IMG/VR virus record: IMGVR_UViG_3300032322_000225
Location: 1-39,736 of that record
Direction: 5' to 3' (one strand)
From: a virus
DNA length: 39,736 bases
A program made the translations under genes and the position numbers. Shown piece by piece: positions 12,951 to 21,200 of the stretch (positions within the stretch are counted from its first letter, which is position 1; every line of letters starts with the position of its first letter). The notes under the pieces are model-generated. The model was not told where the DNA came from and did not search any database. It saw nothing but the letters and a program-made list of their open reading frames with translations.

Positions 12951-13151
12951 TAAAACCCTTGATTTTAACTGACTTTAGGGCAGTTTAAACGATTTGATGT
13001 TGATGCGATTGCCTCCGATTGATGATGCAGTGGCAAGCGCCAAGAAAATAAATACTGATGAGTAACCCTTAAAAAACCTTGATTTTATTATGTTTTTTGA
13101 TGTGTGCGATTTATGAAAACCTCTAAAGTGATATTAAACAACTGACTTTAG
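12951..13151. repeat. Paired iteron-like repeats
   Basis: CCTTGATTTTA occurs at 12957-12967 and 13077-13087, each preceded by a similar CCC(T)TAAAA stretch. AACTGACTTTAG occurs at 12967-12978 and 13140-13151. CCCTAAA / TTTAGGG and CTAAAGT / ACTTTAG form inverted pairs around them. A related CTTTAAAGTCAAGG lies at 10092-10105 in the other control region. Such repeats suit binding sites of an initiator or repressor. Confidence 0.6.
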
Positions 13152-13426
13152 CGATGTTACTCGTGAGTAGTTTTTGCAGGCAATCCTGAGAATCTCACAT
13201 ATTGAGATGCCACGCATGCAGGCTGAGCCATCGGAAAGTAGTTGAAAGTTCAACTATGTTTAAACGAGGCTGCGATTGCTGCGATGCGTATGCAGGGGGG
13301 GCGAGATTGATACGAGCAGCGAGTCAGCGCCAAGCCAGTGCATAGTGCTGCTCAGCCCTAGTTTTGCGAGCAGCCAGTGCAGAATCAGCAAGCAAATGCA
13401 TGCAAGCAGAGCAGCAAGAAAATGTT

Positions 13427-13503
13427 TGACCCCAGGTTTTTAAATATCTGTGTGTCTGTGTGTCTGTGTATCTACCCACATAACTTTGATAGCCCTGGGG
13501 TCA
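13427..13503. repeat. 10-bp inverted repeat around a TCTGTGTG tandem repeat
   Basis: TGACCCCAGG (13427-13436) is the exact reverse complement of CCTGGGGTCA (13494-13503). Between them three 8-base units TCTGTGTG/TCTGTGTG/TCTGTGTA run from 13447 to 13470. The pair could form a large stem-loop or flank a protein-binding array. Its role is unknown. Confidence 0.65.
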
Positions 13504-13510
13504 CACTGCT

Positions 13511-13764
13511 CTGACCTGCGGTTTTACCTGAAAGGTAAACCGTTACAAGAAAGTTGTAAATAAAATGTCCAATAAGTGTCCTCTGGACACCTAATAGTAT
13601 ATGTAGGGCAAAATAATGGTCGCCCTACGGCAAAGCACATAGGCAGCCCAGAGGCTGCCCCCTAGTAATTGCCCTAACCTACGGCTTCCGCCTTAGGGCT
13701 ACAGCCTACGGTTAGGAAAGGATAAACTGCAGCGCTTCATATATCTCGCGCTGCTACTACGCCT
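13511..13764 (+). promoter_or_regulatory. Multi-hairpin leader of the late operon
   Basis: Several stems follow one another. A CGGTTTTACCT / AGGTAAACCG-type repeat begins near 13519. TTACAA / TTGTAA pairs 13543-13548 with 13554-13559, and GTGTCC / GGACAC pairs 13576-13581 with 13585-13590. GTAGGGC / GCCCTAC (13603, 13622) and GGCAGCC / GGCTGCC (13642, 13653) follow. Two exclusive pairings then compete: GCCCTAA 13671 with TTAGGGC 13693, or CCTAACC 13673 with GGTTAGG 13710. A last stem GCAGCGC / GCGCTGC (13729-13735, 13748-13754) separates an SD-like GGAAAGGAT (13715-13723) from the terminase ATG. A TAGTAT box at 13595 is a weak -10 candidate. Confidence 0.5.
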
Positions 13765-15630
13765 ATGGAAAGAAAAAGAGTTACTGCTGCATCCCATAAA
13801 TCGGATGCCATAAAGAAGCAGATTATAGATTTTCTCATGCAAGGCTACTCGGTCCAACGAGCCATGGATGCCGTTGGGAGAAGTGTCAAGACTTACGAGT
13901 ATTATCGTAAGACAGACCCTGACTTTGCTGCAGGTATAGACAAACTACGCTCTCTGACCGCCCGTGGAGAAGTAGGCGGTCCGACCGAAGAAGTACCCCC
14001 ATTTGAAATTTTTTCCGAAAAGTACCTTGGTGTTCAAGTATTTCCACACCAACGCCACTGGATTGATTTACTAGAGTCCAGAATACCTACGGATGTACAC
14101 CCTTCAATTATTTATGAGCCAGGCGATAAAGACCTACTCATCGTTAACACTCCCCCAGAACACGCCAAGTCAACGACTATTACAGTCAACTATGCCGTGT
14201 ATCGGATTTGCCAGAACCCTAACATCCGCATAATGGTTGTTTCTAAAACCCAGGCTATGGCGCAAAAGTTCCTGCTCTCCATAAAGAACAGACTCACCCA
14301 TCCTCGTTATCAGGACTTACACCTCGCCTTTGGACCTCCAGGCGGATTTGAAAAGAACTCTGATTCGTGGAAGCAGGACCTTATTTACCTATCATCCGAG
14401 GCTCGTGACTCTGGTGAAAAAGACCCAACGGTTCAGGCTATTGGTATTCGTGGACATATCTACGGTGCCCGTGCTGACCTAATCATCATGGATGACTGTG
14501 TTGACCACACCAATGCCCATGAGTATGAAAAACAGATTGACTGGATTCAATCAGAAGTTATGTCTCGTATTGATTACGATGGCGGTAAATTGCTGGTAGT
14601 GGGCACAAGATTACGCCCCAAGGATTTATATTCCGAACTCCGCGACCCCATGCGTTATCCAGACGAAACTTCTCCTTGGACTTATTTCGCTCAACCTGCG
14701 GTATTGGAGTTTGCCGATGAACCGAAGGATTGGGTTACCCTTTGGGCTAAAACCAATATGCCCCCAGTGTCTGGTAATGGTGTACCAGATGCTAATGGTC
14801 TGTACGACAAATGGACAGGTGAGGCGCTCACTAAGAAACGCAGTCGCATGTCGCCCAATCTCTGGGCTATGGTTTATCAGCAACAGCAAGTTCACGAAGA
14901 TAGCGCTTTCCCACAAGAAGCAGTCAAAGGTGTTATTAACGGTGCTCGTAACATTGGCATCATCCCCAAGAATAAGGCTGGCAACCGACATAACGGTATG
15001 GATGGTCTTATTGTGGTCGCTGGACTTGACCCCGCCATGGCTGGGTATACCGCTGCTGTGTGTATTGGCATTGATGTTTCTACCCAAAAGAGGTATGTGC
15101 TTGATGTGTCAAACCAACAGGGTATGAAACCTGATGACATTAGAACTTTAATTAAAGACTGGACAGACAAGTATTCGATTTCTGAGTGGCGTGTAGAGAA
15201 AAATGCATTTCAAGCAATGCTCACCCAGGACCGCGAGGTACGAGAATACCTACAAACAAGGGGTGCCACACTCAAAGAACATCATACTGGAAACAATAAA
15301 TGGGATACAGACTTTGGTGTGGCATCTCTTACTACATTGTTTCATGGTCATGAAGAAGGTTTAAACCTTATTGAGTTCCCATCTACACACCAGTCCGAAG
15401 GTTTAAAGGCTCTGATAGAACAACTGGTTACTTGGTACCCAGAAGCACCACGCAGCCAAAAGACCGACTGTGTTATGGCGTTCTGGTTTGCAGAACTAGC
15501 CGTACGAGACAGAGTTGCCAACGCAAGCATGTTTGCTCGTACACACAACTCGTTCAATATGTTCCAAACAAGACATGACAGAAGCCAGCAAATAACCGTT
15601 AACTTAAATGATTACGCATATACACAATGA
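13765..15630 (+). CDS. terL: Terminase large subunit with N-terminal HTH-like segment
   Basis: This 621-residue packaging motor has an ATPase with a Walker A-like PPEHAKST (130-137) and Walker B ADLIIMDD (237-244). A C-terminal RNase-H-type nuclease begins with VVAGLDPAMAG (about 416-426) and ends with a TDCVMAFWFAE acidic motif. Before the ATPase lies a helix-turn-helix-like stretch (about 15-50: KKQIIDFLMQGYSVQRAMDAVG). This resembles the DNA-binding part of small terminase subunits, none of which is found elsewhere. ATG 13765 is the only canonical start after an in-frame stop at 13723, yet no ribosome-binding site is adjacent. It opens the structural operon. Confidence 0.92.
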   Translation: MERKRVTAASHKSDAIKKQIIDFLMQGYSVQRAMDAVGRSVKTYEYYRKTDPDFAAGIDKLRSLTARGEVGGPTEEVPPFEIFSEKYLGVQVFPHQRHWIDLLESRIPTDVHPSIIYEPGDKDLLIVNTPPEHAKSTTITVNYAVYRICQNPNIRIMVVSKTQAMAQKFLLSIKNRLTHPRYQDLHLAFGPPGGFEKNSDSWKQDLIYLSSEARDSGEKDPTVQAIGIRGHIYGARADLIIMDDCVDHTNAHEYEKQIDWIQSEVMSRIDYDGGKLLVVGTRLRPKDLYSELRDPMRYPDETSPWTYFAQPAVLEFADEPKDWVTLWAKTNMPPVSGNGVPDANGLYDKWTGEALTKKRSRMSPNLWAMVYQQQQVHEDSAFPQEAVKGVINGARNIGIIPKNKAGNRHNGMDGLIVVAGLDPAMAGYTAAVCIGIDVSTQKRYVLDVSNQQGMKPDDIRTLIKDWTDKYSISEWRVEKNAFQAMLTQDREVREYLQTRGATLKEHHTGNNKWDTDFGVASLTTLFHGHEEGLNLIEFPSTHQSEGLKALIEQLVTWYPEAPRSQKTDCVMAFWFAELAVRDRVANASMFARTHNSFNMFQTRHDRSQQITVNLNDYAYTQ

Positions 15631-15642
15631 TAGGAGGTGAAC

Positions 15643-17457
15643 ATGGCACTATCCGTTGAAGAAGTTAAGAATTATTATGACCGTTATCGCCGTATGTATG
15701 ATGACCGCGACCAACGCATGAATCAAGTTCTTATGGTTCGTCAAGGTAAGATGCGAGATGTTTACCCAGACCTTTTCCCAGATGGTCCTTTCGAGAACCC
15801 TATTGTTGCGAACATGGTTGATATTGCAGCCCGTGACTTATCAGAGGTTATTGCACCATTACCATCGTTTTCATGCACATCTACATCAATGGCATCAGAA
15901 ACAGCACGCAAGAAGGCAGATAAGCGTGGAGAAATTGTTAACGGTATTGTTAACTTCTCTGACCTACAGACACAGATGTTTAATGCTGCAGACCGCTATG
16001 TAACCTATGGATTCGTTCCAGCACAGGTTGAAATTGACATAGATGACAATATGCCACGCATTAAGTTCTTTGATTCCCTAGGTTCTTACCCAGTTATTGA
16101 CCGTTATGGTCGTGTAACTATGTTCTTCCAGCGCATGAACAAGCCAACAGAAGAACTAATGGCTAAGTATCCAGAAGTAGCACATCTTATCTACGATAAG
16201 AACAACACTTCTACCATGTCCGAGATTGTTCGTTTCCACGACAAAGACCAAGACTTAATCTTTATGCCTAACAAGAACAATCTTGTATTGGATAGAGCGC
16301 CCAATGTAATGGGTGAGTGCATGATTCGTGTTGTAATGCGACCATCTATTGATGACCAATCCCGTGGACAGTTTGATGATGTCCTTGCTATTCAAGTTGC
16401 TAAAGCACGCTATGCGTTACTTTCACTTGAAGCAGCAACCAAATCAGTGCAAGCGCCTATCGCTATGCCACTCGACAGTCAGGAGTTAGCCCTTGGACCA
16501 GATGCAATTATGCGTTCAAGCAAGCCTAATGAGATTCGCAGAGTCCCACTTGAACTTCCTAATAATGTGTTCGCACAGTCACAGGTTCTTGAAAGCGAAC
16601 TCCGTCTAGGCTCACGCTTCCCAGAAGCAAGAACTGGTAATTCAGATGCTTCTATTATCACAGGTCAGGGTGTTAAGGCACTCATGGGTGGTTTTGATAC
16701 ACAAATCAAGACTGCACATGCAATGTTTGCCCGTGCCTTTACAGAATTGTTAGCACTTGCTCTTAAAGTTGATGAAAAAATCTTTAAAGACCAAGAAAAA
16801 CAACTACGAGGTGTCTATAACGGAACACCTTACGACATTAAGTACAAGCCAAGTCGTGATATTGCTGGTGATTACACCGTAGATATTCAATATGGCTTGA
16901 TGGCAGGACTTGACCCTAACCGTGCATTGGTCTTTGGACTACAAGCACGAGGTGACAAGTTGATTTCCCGTGATTTCCTACGCCGACAAATGCCTTTCTC
17001 CTTCAATGCAACCAATGAAGAACAAAAGGTAGAAACAGAAGAACTCCGTGATGCTATGAAACAGGCTATTGCCTCATACGCACAAGCAATCCCAGCCCTT
17101 GCAAGTCAAGGACAAGACCCATCCGACATCCTACGCAAACTTTCGTATGTAATTACTGAACGCCAAAAGGGAACTGCTATTGAAATAGCAATCCAAGATG
17201 CGTTTAAACCAGAGAATCCCGCACCTGCTGCAGCCCCAGGCTCAGTAAGTCCCGAATCTATGGGCATGCCTAGTGAGAGCGCAGCAGGTGACGGGCAACT
17301 TCCAATGGGCATGAGTGAATCAGGGCGTATGCAAGGCGTAGCGCCAGGACAAATCGCTCCAGGCGGTAGACCAGATGTTCAATCATTACTTGCATCTCTT
17401 GGTGCTCGTGGTGAACCTAATCTACAAGCAACAGTCGCACGGCGACTACCTATCTAA
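15643..17457 (+). CDS. Portal protein
   Basis: The 604-residue protein, encoded directly after terminase, has the length and composition of short-tailed phage portal proteins. The N-terminal third is rich in Tyr and Arg (NYYDRYRRMYDDRDQR). A middle part with alternating strands (VEIDIDDNMPRIKFFDSLGS) is followed by a long helical region (about 350-420), and the C-terminus is Pro/Ala/Gly-rich and disordered. It would form the dodecamer through which DNA enters and leaves. ATG 15643 is chosen because AGGAGGTG lies 5 bases upstream. An earlier GTG overlaps that site and is unlikely. The assignment rests on order, size and general pattern. Confidence 0.8.
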   Translation: MALSVEEVKNYYDRYRRMYDDRDQRMNQVLMVRQGKMRDVYPDLFPDGPFENPIVANMVDIAARDLSEVIAPLPSFSCTSTSMASETARKKADKRGEIVNGIVNFSDLQTQMFNAADRYVTYGFVPAQVEIDIDDNMPRIKFFDSLGSYPVIDRYGRVTMFFQRMNKPTEELMAKYPEVAHLIYDKNNTSTMSEIVRFHDKDQDLIFMPNKNNLVLDRAPNVMGECMIRVVMRPSIDDQSRGQFDDVLAIQVAKARYALLSLEAATKSVQAPIAMPLDSQELALGPDAIMRSSKPNEIRRVPLELPNNVFAQSQVLESELRLGSRFPEARTGNSDASIITGQGVKALMGGFDTQIKTAHAMFARAFTELLALALKVDEKIFKDQEKQLRGVYNGTPYDIKYKPSRDIAGDYTVDIQYGLMAGLDPNRALVFGLQARGDKLISRDFLRRQMPFSFNATNEEQKVETEELRDAMKQAIASYAQAIPALASQGQDPSDILRKLSYVITERQKGTAIEIAIQDAFKPENPAPAAAPGSVSPESMGMPSESAAGDGQLPMGMSESGRMQGVAPGQIAPGGRPDVQSLLASLGARGEPNLQATVARRLPI

Positions 17458-17473
17458 CGGGAGGAGGGAAACC

Positions 17474-17671
17474 ATGGCGAATACAAGCACAGCAAAGTAT
17501 CCAAACAACCAACCTGGTAAGGCATCAAAGCCTGCTAATCAGGGCAGCGCTGGAAACTCAAAGGCAGTTACACAGCAGCCACGCTACGATGGTATGCCAA
17601 AGGCTTCTAAGCCTGGCGCATCCGTCACAATGTTTACAGCACAACCATCAGGAACACACGGCTCAAAGTAA
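17474..17671 (+). CDS. Small Lys/Ser/Pro-rich protein
   Basis: The 65-residue product is rich in Ser, Lys, Asn, Gln and Pro, without predicted folded core. It starts at ATG 17474 behind a strong GGGAGGAGGG. It lies between portal and the next head gene, with which it shares a disordered, Gly/Ser-rich style. It may be a minor virion component or assembly factor. No family is recognised. Confidence 0.6.
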   Translation: MANTSTAKYPNNQPGKASKPANQGSAGNSKAVTQQPRYDGMPKASKPGASVTMFTAQPSGTHGSK

Positions 17672-17743
17672 GCCTTAAACCTGAGTAAGTTTAAAAACTG
17701 CTCACTAATTTTAAACACTGACCTTAAATGGAAAGGAGATAAC

Positions 17744-18214
17744 ATGGCGGTAGAAAACCGTGGCGGTAATCGCCCAACTGCTTCGCAGAATAATTATGCT
17801 GTTTCAGCAACTGGTGGTAGCGGAAATGCTGGCACTCAAGGTGCAAAGGCTATGACGGGTGGCGAATACGGCGATAATCAAGCAATGATGGAATTACAAA
17901 CATCTGCTCCAATGAACGCATCTCCTACAATGCCAATGTCTCCATCACAAGGTCGCCCTCAAGTAGCACCATCAATGCAGAAGTTAACACAGTTAGATGC
18001 CCCAACAGACCGCCCAAATGAACCAGTAACTACTGGTATTGATATGGGTGAAGGTGCAGGTAGCGAAGTTATGTACGCTAACGAGTCAACTCTTAACAAT
18101 GAGGACCGCCAGCGCATGCTTACAGCCTTGCCAACACTTGCTATTCTTGCAGAATCTCCATCCGCATCTAACGCCTTCCGCAACTATGTTCGTTATTTGC
18201 GGAGCGTTCTTTAA
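17744..18214 (+). CDS. Unknown head-region protein with disordered N-terminus
   Basis: The 156-residue protein has a Gly/Ala/Asn-rich first half, a Met/Pro-rich middle (APMNASPTMPMSPSQGRP) and a more structured helical C-terminal part (STLNNEDRQRMLTALPTLAIL, NAFRNYVRYLR). A strong AAAGGAGATAAC precedes ATG 17744. The stop overlaps the start of the 2,020-residue protein in TAATG, suggesting coupled synthesis and perhaps a partner or chaperone role for it. No family is recognised. Confidence 0.65.
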   Translation: MAVENRGGNRPTASQNNYAVSATGGSGNAGTQGAKAMTGGEYGDNQAMMELQTSAPMNASPTMPMSPSQGRPQVAPSMQKLTQLDAPTDRPNEPVTTGIDMGEGAGSEVMYANESTLNNEDRQRMLTALPTLAILAESPSASNAFRNYVRYLRSVL

Positions 18215-21200
18215 TGAGTTTTTTAGAAAACCTTGGTAATTGGGCAGATAAGTCAGTTAAAGACTTTGGTAATGACATTGGTTGGGCTACTGCAATGCAG
18301 GACCTTGCCTCTGTTACTACTAACGATAAATCTTGGGTAGGCGATGCCTTTCAATTACTTGGTAATACATTTAAAGTAACTGCAGCAGGTGCTACATACC
18401 TACCTCGTAAGGCTGTAGGTGGCATACTTAATAATGCAGTTCTTCCAGTATTTCAAGCATCTTATGAGACTGGTGGCAAACTCCTTCGTGAGCCATTATC
18501 TGCAGGTTTAACTGGTCTGGCTACAGGTAACTTCCAAGAAGCCTACGCCCAACGCAAAGAGATTTCAGCAGGTCAAGCACTTGCTTACTTGCAATCACGC
18601 TTTGACCCAATGAAGTCTGAACTTCGTGGCGATTTTAATATCTTTGACCCTAAAGACCGTGAAATCTTTGATACTAACTGGCAATATCGCACCATATCAG
18701 GTGCCTATGACACAGTTTTTACTACCGTAACTGACCCACTTGGTAAGGTTGCTAAAGGTGTTGGACTTGCTCGTAAAGCCTTAATTACACGCCCAATGGG
18801 TCCAGAAGATGCTAGTGCTACATCTCTTGCTAAAGATTTCTTTATGCCAAAGAGTATTCGTGGTGTAACAATCATCTCTCCTCAAACCTTGGCTACAAAA
18901 ATTAACGAGGGTCGTACAGCAGAAGGTGGTTTATACAACACACTTGAGTTCCTTGCTGATAATAAGGGATTAAAGATTCGTAATCACCCAGTAGTTGATG
19001 CATCTAATGATGCAGATACAATGACATATCTGCTTAGCGAAGTAAACACTGTAGATGATGTTGCGGACACACTACTTGCCGTCTCTGCTAAAGATACAGA
19101 AGCAATGGCTCGTCTTGTTGCAAAGCGTAAAGACTTGGCATTTGTATACGACAGACTTAAGACAGTATCTGAATTAGATAAGAAGATTGCCAACAACATA
19201 CCTACTAACGGTATTGTTCAGGATGAAAACTTACTTGAAGCAGCACAGGCTCTAGTTAAACTTGCTGACGAGGACCCATATATTCAGTATCTAACTAAGT
19301 TAACTGAAAAGGGTGCTGATTTAACTAAGCGTACCTTTGCACCATCCATTGCTGGAAAGAGTGCAATTCGCCAGGCTGAGCGTAAAACAGCCCGTGCTTT
19401 GGGAGAACAACCTTCCCCAACTTCATACCCAACTTTTGGTATTTTCCAACCAACTAAGTACCACCCAGTAGTTGCAGTAATTAACTTTGCTGAGCGCTGG
19501 GCAGGCGAGCGCCCTGCTGGTTATTTCAATGCTAACGATTCAGATTCGTTTAATGAAATGAAAGCCTTTGGTGGCATGCTGCGTAACCTAGTTGGTCCAA
19601 CTGCAGATACAACCATTACTGACCACTTTGATTTGTTTATTAAAGCAGGAGATATTCCTGAGGCTCGTGCTCGTGTAGCAACTTCTTTTGAAGATTTTGC
19701 TATAGCACAATTAAATCAGAGCCTAGGCATATCTGATGAAACCGCTGCTGTTATTTGGAACGCATATAAGGGTCGCCGTAAGGTGGGCATGGATGCAATC
19801 CGTGACCGTAAGTTCTTAATGACTGACGACAATGTTATTCTTAAGATTCCTTACCTAGAGCGCCAAGGTGCTAACGCACTGCCAATGGTTGACCTTGAAA
19901 ACTACGCTCGTGTTATGAAAGAAAACAAGGGATTGATTCAGGCTATCGAAGGTAGCCATGGCATCATTGACCCTGACCGCGACCGTTATGTTATGGGTTT
20001 ACTTAACGATGTGTGGAAGGCTTCTGTACTTCTACGCCTTGGTTATACAGTGCGTAACACTGCCGAAGCAACTATGTCTATCCTTGCAAAAGGATACGGA
20101 CTTGTCGCTGCTGCTGACCTAAGTAAAGAAGGCGCTGCAAATTGGTATCAAAACCGCATTATTGGTATTGAGCGCCTTACAGATAAGAACCTTGTTAAAA
20201 AGGGTATTCGTGAAGATTCAGTTGCACTTCGTCAAGAACTTACAAGAACTCAAGCAGAGCGTGCTCAAATCAATAGCCTTAATAAGGAAATTGATGACCA
20301 GATGGAAGCCGTTGAACTTGCGTTTAAACGAGGCAAGTTAACACAAGAACAGGCTCTTGAGTTTCTTACTATTTCCTCTTACCGCACAGGCGAGATTCTG
20401 CACCATGGTTCACCAGTAGGTCTTACTGGATTAAACCCTAACCGCCCATTGGCGATGACATACTCTGATGACATAGCAAACCGCTATGCCGAAGCAGGTA
20501 TAAAGACTATTTCAGCATCTGCTATTTACAAGCGCCAAACTGGGCGTGCGTACACAATGCCTAAAAACCTTCGTAATGCAGAAGGTGAACTTATTAGAGA
20601 AGGCGGAGTACGCAAGCCATCATTGGCTATGCAGACTATTGCTGCTGATATGCGTGATGGTTTCCGCAACAGTATTGCTAAGGGTAATAGAGTTGAACTT
20701 CTTAACCCACAGACTGGTTCATACCGTGCCATAGACCCAGATACAGTTTCTCAAAAAATGTTGGTTGAAGGACAGTTCCGTATTGTTAAGCCAGGTAACC
20801 AAGGACAGGTTGTTACCTCTAAAGTATTTGGTTTACCTGTTGACCTACGCACATTTGCTGGTTCACGAGTACGCCTAGGTTTAAACGATTACCCAGAACT
20901 TAAAGCACTTGGACTTGACATGCGTAAGCCAGACTCATGGAAGGGTAAAGAAGCAGAACTTCTTGAGTGGATGCGTGCCAACGGTGTTGGTAAGTTAACC
21001 CTTCCTGATACTAAGGCTAATGGTCGTGCAACAGTTCTTGTTGACCCTAAGATGGTTGAAACTGCTACACAAGACCCAGCAGCAGACCTTGCTCGCAAGC
21101 GTATTGAAACTATCCGTAACACTGAGGCACTTCGTAATAACGAGTCTCGCATTATGGACATACTTAAGACAACCATCCAAAATCAAGGTGGAACATTTGG

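Larger units (their letters stand above)
12868..13764. promoter_or_regulatory. Gene-free divergent control region, candidate origin
   Basis: This is 897 bases between the minus-strand amidoligase operon and the plus-strand late operon, with no convincing gene. The left half (to about 13265) is AT-rich, with three GTTTAAAC sites (12926, 12983, 13258) and paired direct and inverted repeats. The middle (13300-13420) is rich in GCAG / AGCAG words and has two AGCCAGTGCA copies. From 13427 there is a long inverted repeat, a TCTGTGTG tandem repeat and then a series of hairpins leading to the terminase gene. Both promoters and perhaps the replication origin are likely here. Confidence 0.6.

Noticed and set aside
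12995-13063. 22-residue ORF (MLMRLPPIDDAVASAKKINTDE)
   Set aside because: It is too short, lacks a ribosome-binding site and sits in a region better explained as regulatory.
13447-13470. Possible CRISPR-like short repeat
   Set aside because: There are only three contiguous 8-base units without spacers. It is a simple tandem repeat.
13620-13720. Possible tRNA in the hairpin-rich leader
   Set aside because: The stems do not form a cloverleaf, and there is no TPsiC-like or anticodon arm at the right spacing.
14626-15087. 153-residue minus-strand ORF inside terminase
   Set aside because: It lies opposite the highly constrained terminase gene, has no ribosome-binding site and is not part of any minus-strand operon.
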